Shown here: positions 59,881-64,000 of the stretch, piece by piece
How the letters are laid out: each line of letters opens with the position of its first letter
Position numbering within the stretch: position 1 is the first letter of the stretch
Source of the DNA: Paragyromitra xinjiangensis
Lineage: Eukaryota > Ascomycota > Pezizomycetes > Pezizales > Discinaceae
Reading direction: 5' to 3'
Assembly: GCA_038503065.1 (NCBI GenBank)
Contig: JBCAMK010000001.1
Span: forward strand, 1,550,001-1,614,000
DNA length: 64,000 nucleotides
Translations under genes and position numbers: made by a program
The notes under the pieces: model-generated
Told to the model about the DNA's origin: nothing
Seen by the model: the letters and a program-made list of their open reading frames with translations, nothing else
Databases searched by the model: none

Positions 59881-62800
59881 ATGTCGTTCCTCAAATTCTG
59901 CTATGCGGTCATGATTTAAGGAGTTTGAGATATGATCCGGGGGGCTTACAAATGCACTAACCATAACTATAGGTTCGGGGACTATCCCTTTTATCCTCTC
60001 AATTCCAGTAGAGACTTTACAGTAAGTTATGGTGAGACTTTGACCTTCTGTTCATCACTATATGTGCTTTTTCCAGCGTTGGCCTTTTCCTGAGCCAGAG
60101 ACCTAGACCCAATGCCCTTTCACTTTGAAGGGTAACTATTTTTTATATAGGATTTAAAAGCTAACGTCCGTGAACGCTTGCATTCTGCCTGTTTCAATCG
60201 AAATTCTTTCCTTAACTACAGGAATTATGACGTCACTGGGACTGAAGTTAATGTCTTGGGCGCCATATGTCGAGGGTTGATAGGTCGGTATGAATAATTT
60301 CTAGAAAGTGTTACAGCCAAACGATAAGTGGAGATATAAGTCGATGAGATAGCGCCCCAGATGCTCATTGTGAATAAATCCCCTGTTTCACAGCCAGGCC
60401 GATTGAATATAACGCCGAGTGATTAGCCATGATTTCGGTTTCATCCGATTTTATTTACAACTAACAAAACATTTACCAATCTCTCAAAGTTCTCTACGTA
60501 GCTATTTCAAAATACACCGCATCTCAATGAGTCTTAATCGGGAAGGAGATGACGAGTCGTCACTCGATAGCCCGACCTCGCCTCATTACAATTATATCAG
60601 TATTGTCCCTATAGAGTCGCTGGTATAGAATGATGGGACGTAAGATAGGTCGAATCTCAGAAATCTTAAGATATCACCATCGGTACCTGCCTAGAATGAG
60701 GATGCAGCTGTTGTTGGTCCGCCGTGCACGGCGCACGTTCCTCTTTCCTAATGGGAAAAAAGTTTCTTCCATTGCCCTCTCACAGTCCCGAATCTACGAG
60801 ATCTCGGTAATGAGCGGGTAAGATGAGATTTGCGCTTTGACTGAAACAATATGTAACGACAACAAACGAGGAAAACTCACGAGAATTGACGTCGGATGTT
60901 GGCACGTGGTCGGGCTGACCAACTCTCCACACCTGCCATCATCGGCTGCCCCCGACCACCACCACCACACTTTTCGGAGACCCCCCGAACCCTTACGCTC
61001 CGGATCGTCCTTCTCTTTTCTGTCTTCTCTCCCAGCTGCCGAGACCAAGCGAACTCGCCCGTTGTCGGCTCTTCGTAGGTTGTATGTCACACGCCTGTAG
61101 ACGAGATGTGGGACAACCCTTATGGGTACTGTAATATCAACCTTAGATTCTAGGCAAAAGGCTTAGCTATGGAGCTGCAACTTACCCTGCTTCGGTTGAA
61201 GAGCAGTGGAATCTCGGTAGGCAATATCGAAAGATTTGCAACGACCGTGATATTATTTCAGCCGGAGTTGCAATTTTGGGGTTTCCAATTAATATAAAAA
61301 AAGGTACTACAACTCAATGTACTGTACATCGTGACCTACAACGCATTGACCATTGCGCAATAGTCAAACATAGAATCTGTCCCCCTCAACAAACTGCAAG
61401 CCCCTTTCTCGCAAACATTTCCCAAATAGTCAAAAAAAAAAGAAAACTCTTCAGGCATCTAGATGTGTTCCATCCGTGGCCGTGGCGCTGTTGTTATTCT
61501 CGTTACCAGCGTTACCGGTAAATACCACATCCCACCCGCCTACAAGCTTGTTTCGTCTACTATCGTCGAGATTAGATACTTCACGCGGGCCGATAAAGCG
61601 ATAACTGTTGAAGAAATTTCCCGACCCACACACTAACGAAGCCTTTTTAGCGCCACGCGTACAGTAGCGTCTCCGCCGGGGAAGCATCAGAAAGCGCGAC
61701 GACCTACTGGATGGGAACAGAGATGAGGGAGATAGACTCCGACCATGATTCTAAAAGAAGAGACCGCTGTTACCGCCGGGCAGACAATTCTAGCCGTTTG
61801 TTACACTTTCTGATGCAAAAAAAATGACATGGAGGGAAGAATTGAACGAGAAAAGAAAATAGTCACGGGATAGTCTCCGTGCGTATGTATTCATAGAGCT
61901 GAAGTGGGTAGCTACTAGTTAAGTACATGTTTGAAATTAATCCGGCGGGCGGTCGAGCGGGGAAGGTAATTGGTCTTACGTGCATAACGGTTTTTCCGCG
62001 GTGCCTGTGCCGCGCGTGGGAGGGTGGGGAGGTAAGTAGTAGAGAGAGAACCAAAAGCTACGTAAGGTCAGTCAAGCTCAGACAGAGGGCAAATCTCACG
62101 ATGTGACTTTTTTTAACAGCGACGTTGGTTTGGGAGAGAACAGCCGTAGGGAGTTTGTTTTTCCTCCTAGTCGTTCTCTTGTTCCTTTTTTTTCGACTTG
62201 AGATCGGAGATCGTGGGCTTCTAGGCACATAGAGGGGCAATATTTGCAGGGGCAAAGAAGGCAAAAGGAAGTTTGGAGAAACGAGCCAAGCAGAGCCGCA
62301 CGCGTTTTTTCCCCCCCAATATTTAGATTTTTCGCGCGCGTGTTGCGGGGAATGAGAAAGGGTCACAGTTTCGATCTGGATCTGCTATGCTGTGGATATG
62401 CACTTTGCACGCGTTATGTACAGAACAAGCATAGCCAGGCAACTTGTCTGCAGCAAGCGGAGCCGCAGTGGAAGTGAGGGGAAAGAAAAAAACTTGGTTT
62501 TTTTGACAGAGTTTGAATTCTTTTACGATGCATCGAGTTCTTCGCTTGTTTCTCGCTTGATACATACCCTTGATATCAAAAAAAACACGGCGTTCTTAAA
62601 TTCCGAGATTCAAAGAGTACACAATGACACAGCGTGCAAGTTTTCGATACGAGTCGAGTCTCCTCGGATGCTTTCGGGCTTCTCCTAGAATATCCATTGT
62701 GGTCGTGTGTAATATTTCCATGAAAAAAACAAGGTGTTTTTTTTTTTTCCTAGGAGAAAGCGAGCGCGGGGTTGTGTATCGTTTTGGGAAGAGCTAGTAG

Positions 62801-64000
62801 GGGCCACCATATCGTGAGTATCGTGAGTTTGTATCAAGGAGTTTCCATTTCGCCGGGCGGATCGTTTAACGCTCGTCACGGTGTGCTCGAGTTACTCAGA
62901 GGAGTTAGAGGGGAATTGAGTAAGAACCGGTCGCGTGTGGAGTTGCATGAATGGATTCGAATACACAGCTACGTCGTGACGGTGGATACCGCTGTGCGGG
63001 GGAGGTTCGAGAACTGGAGGCCTGGAGAGGTTGGATTTGAGGACGAACTGCATTTACACGTGCGTTTCGTGGAAGCGAAGTATGGGGTCGTTCGTCCGTA
63101 TTGACTCAATTGGACGGGTGCAATTGAACTGTTTATCATATTATCGCGGAGCTGCAATTCGAGGTTATTTTCAGGAGCACAACGAACGAGGCATGTACGT
63201 ATGTATTTCAGTGTATGTAGGATGTATGCAGAGGCTGAGATGTGGATGGAAATGTACGTTTACAGATGGGAGCTGCTGCTGCTGCCACTGCTGCCGCGTA
63301 ATTGGAGGGGTCGAGTGGTGGCTCGGCTGAGACCAGCTTGACGATACCCCAAGAGAACATCCCGGCTGGCCCACTCTGGCCCACACCGACAGGAATCCTG
63401 CTCCACGATCATGTCCAGGGGGGGGAAGTTGCTCGCTCGACAAATGAAATGCCCTCTCGCAAGAGGGAAATCCGCAGGAGAGACATGTAGACTGACAGAT
63501 CCCCGCGGGTATACTTTAGAGTAGAGGGCGCCGTCCATTTGCACTCGCTCTTTCGATAATAAGCCCTCCTGATATCGCCATTCCCACGAGTCTTGAATAC
63601 GCACTCGTCCCACTACACCCACAACCTCCCAAACCTACCGCTCACTCCTACGCTTACGGTCATTATAGGTCGCCGGGCTTTCACTAGCACGGCTTCTTTC
63701 ACACCAAGCGCAGCAACGATTCATTGCCGCATATCTCCCCGCGCGCCAGATTATCGTCTAGTCATCATTCGTCTGCCGTCGAGAACCATTTGGTTGGGCA
63801 ACTCGCACAGTCTTCGTTCGCTCGCTGGCTAGTCGTTTCTTGGAGAAGAAGAGAGAGAGGGTTTTTTTTGTTTCGGAGATAAATAATAACGGCAGTACCG
63901 CCTACGTTACGTAGCGGTCGGTACCTACATTTGACACTCGCCCTTGCTGCCTATGTTCACCGCACACCTTGCTTTGACGTTGTCGCTTGGTTGACTTTTG

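Larger units (their letters stand above)
55789..64000. other. 8.2-kb stretch with no supportable gene
   Basis: No frame here shows a recognisable domain. Landmarks: a perfect 20-bp palindrome at 56335-56354, a 9-bp stem hairpin at 59153-59173, a possible decayed coding fragment at 59499-59880, and C/T-rich and T-run-rich DNA from about 61400 that looks like the promoter and leader of a gene beyond the window. Confidence 0.45.

Noticed and set aside
62772..63104. 110-aa plus-strand frame
   Set aside because: No ATG at its start, no domain; lies in what looks like promoter DNA.

Overview
The window looks like nuclear DNA of a filamentous ascomycete (Pezizomycotina). The grounds are many short GT-AG introns (mostly 44-80 nt), a Zn2Cys6 regulator with a PAS-like region, a cerato-platanin secreted protein, a xi-class glutathione transferase and a Myb-like small protein of the type seen in filamentous ascomycetes. 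The class within Pezizomycotina cannot be fixed from sequence alone. Exon joins were deduced by hand from reading frame, splice consensus and recalled family motifs; no alignment was run.

Layout. 1-3.7 kb: no gene, ending in a pyrimidine-rich leader. 3.7-6.3 kb: Zn2Cys6/PAS regulator. 8.4-9.3 kb (-): DNAJC8/Spf31-type J protein. 10.6-11.9 kb (-): xi-class glutathione transferase. 12.7-15.0 kb: gamma-tubulin complex component GCP4. 15.3-19.3 kb: repeat-rich block with an apparently intact piggyBac transposase between inverted repeats. 19.6-20.5 kb: orphan gene with an in-frame TAG or an intron. 23.4-24.9 kb: ARC1-like tRNA-binding cofactor. 26.0-27.1 kb (-): Myb-like nuclear protein. 28.9-29.3 kb (-): cerato-platanin. 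29.3-34.5 kb: gene-poor, with two MITE-like elements flanked by TA. 34.6-35.8 kb: GNAT acetyltransferase. 36.6-37.3 kb: orphan. 37.8-39.7 kb: histidyl-tRNA synthetase-like protein with eroded catalytic motifs. 40.0-40.6 kb (-): orphan. 41.2-44.3 kb (-): MCM6. 47.2-48.1 kb: ankyrin protein. 48.3-49.5 kb (-): HNH-type protein. 50.0-55.8 kb: IML1/DEPDC5 subunit of the TORC1-inhibiting SEACIT complex. 55.8-64 kb: no gene I can support.

The genes do not form a pathway or a recognisable cluster. Housekeeping functions (replication, splicing, microtubule nucleation, tRNA aminoacylation, TORC1 control) alternate with lineage-specific genes and mobile elements. The items most worth following are the HisRS-like paralog with lost class II signature residues and a heptad-repeat tail, the in-frame TAG or ultra-short intron in MCM6, the intact piggyBac, the two MITEs, and a recurrent shift from C-rich to G-rich sense strand along exons.
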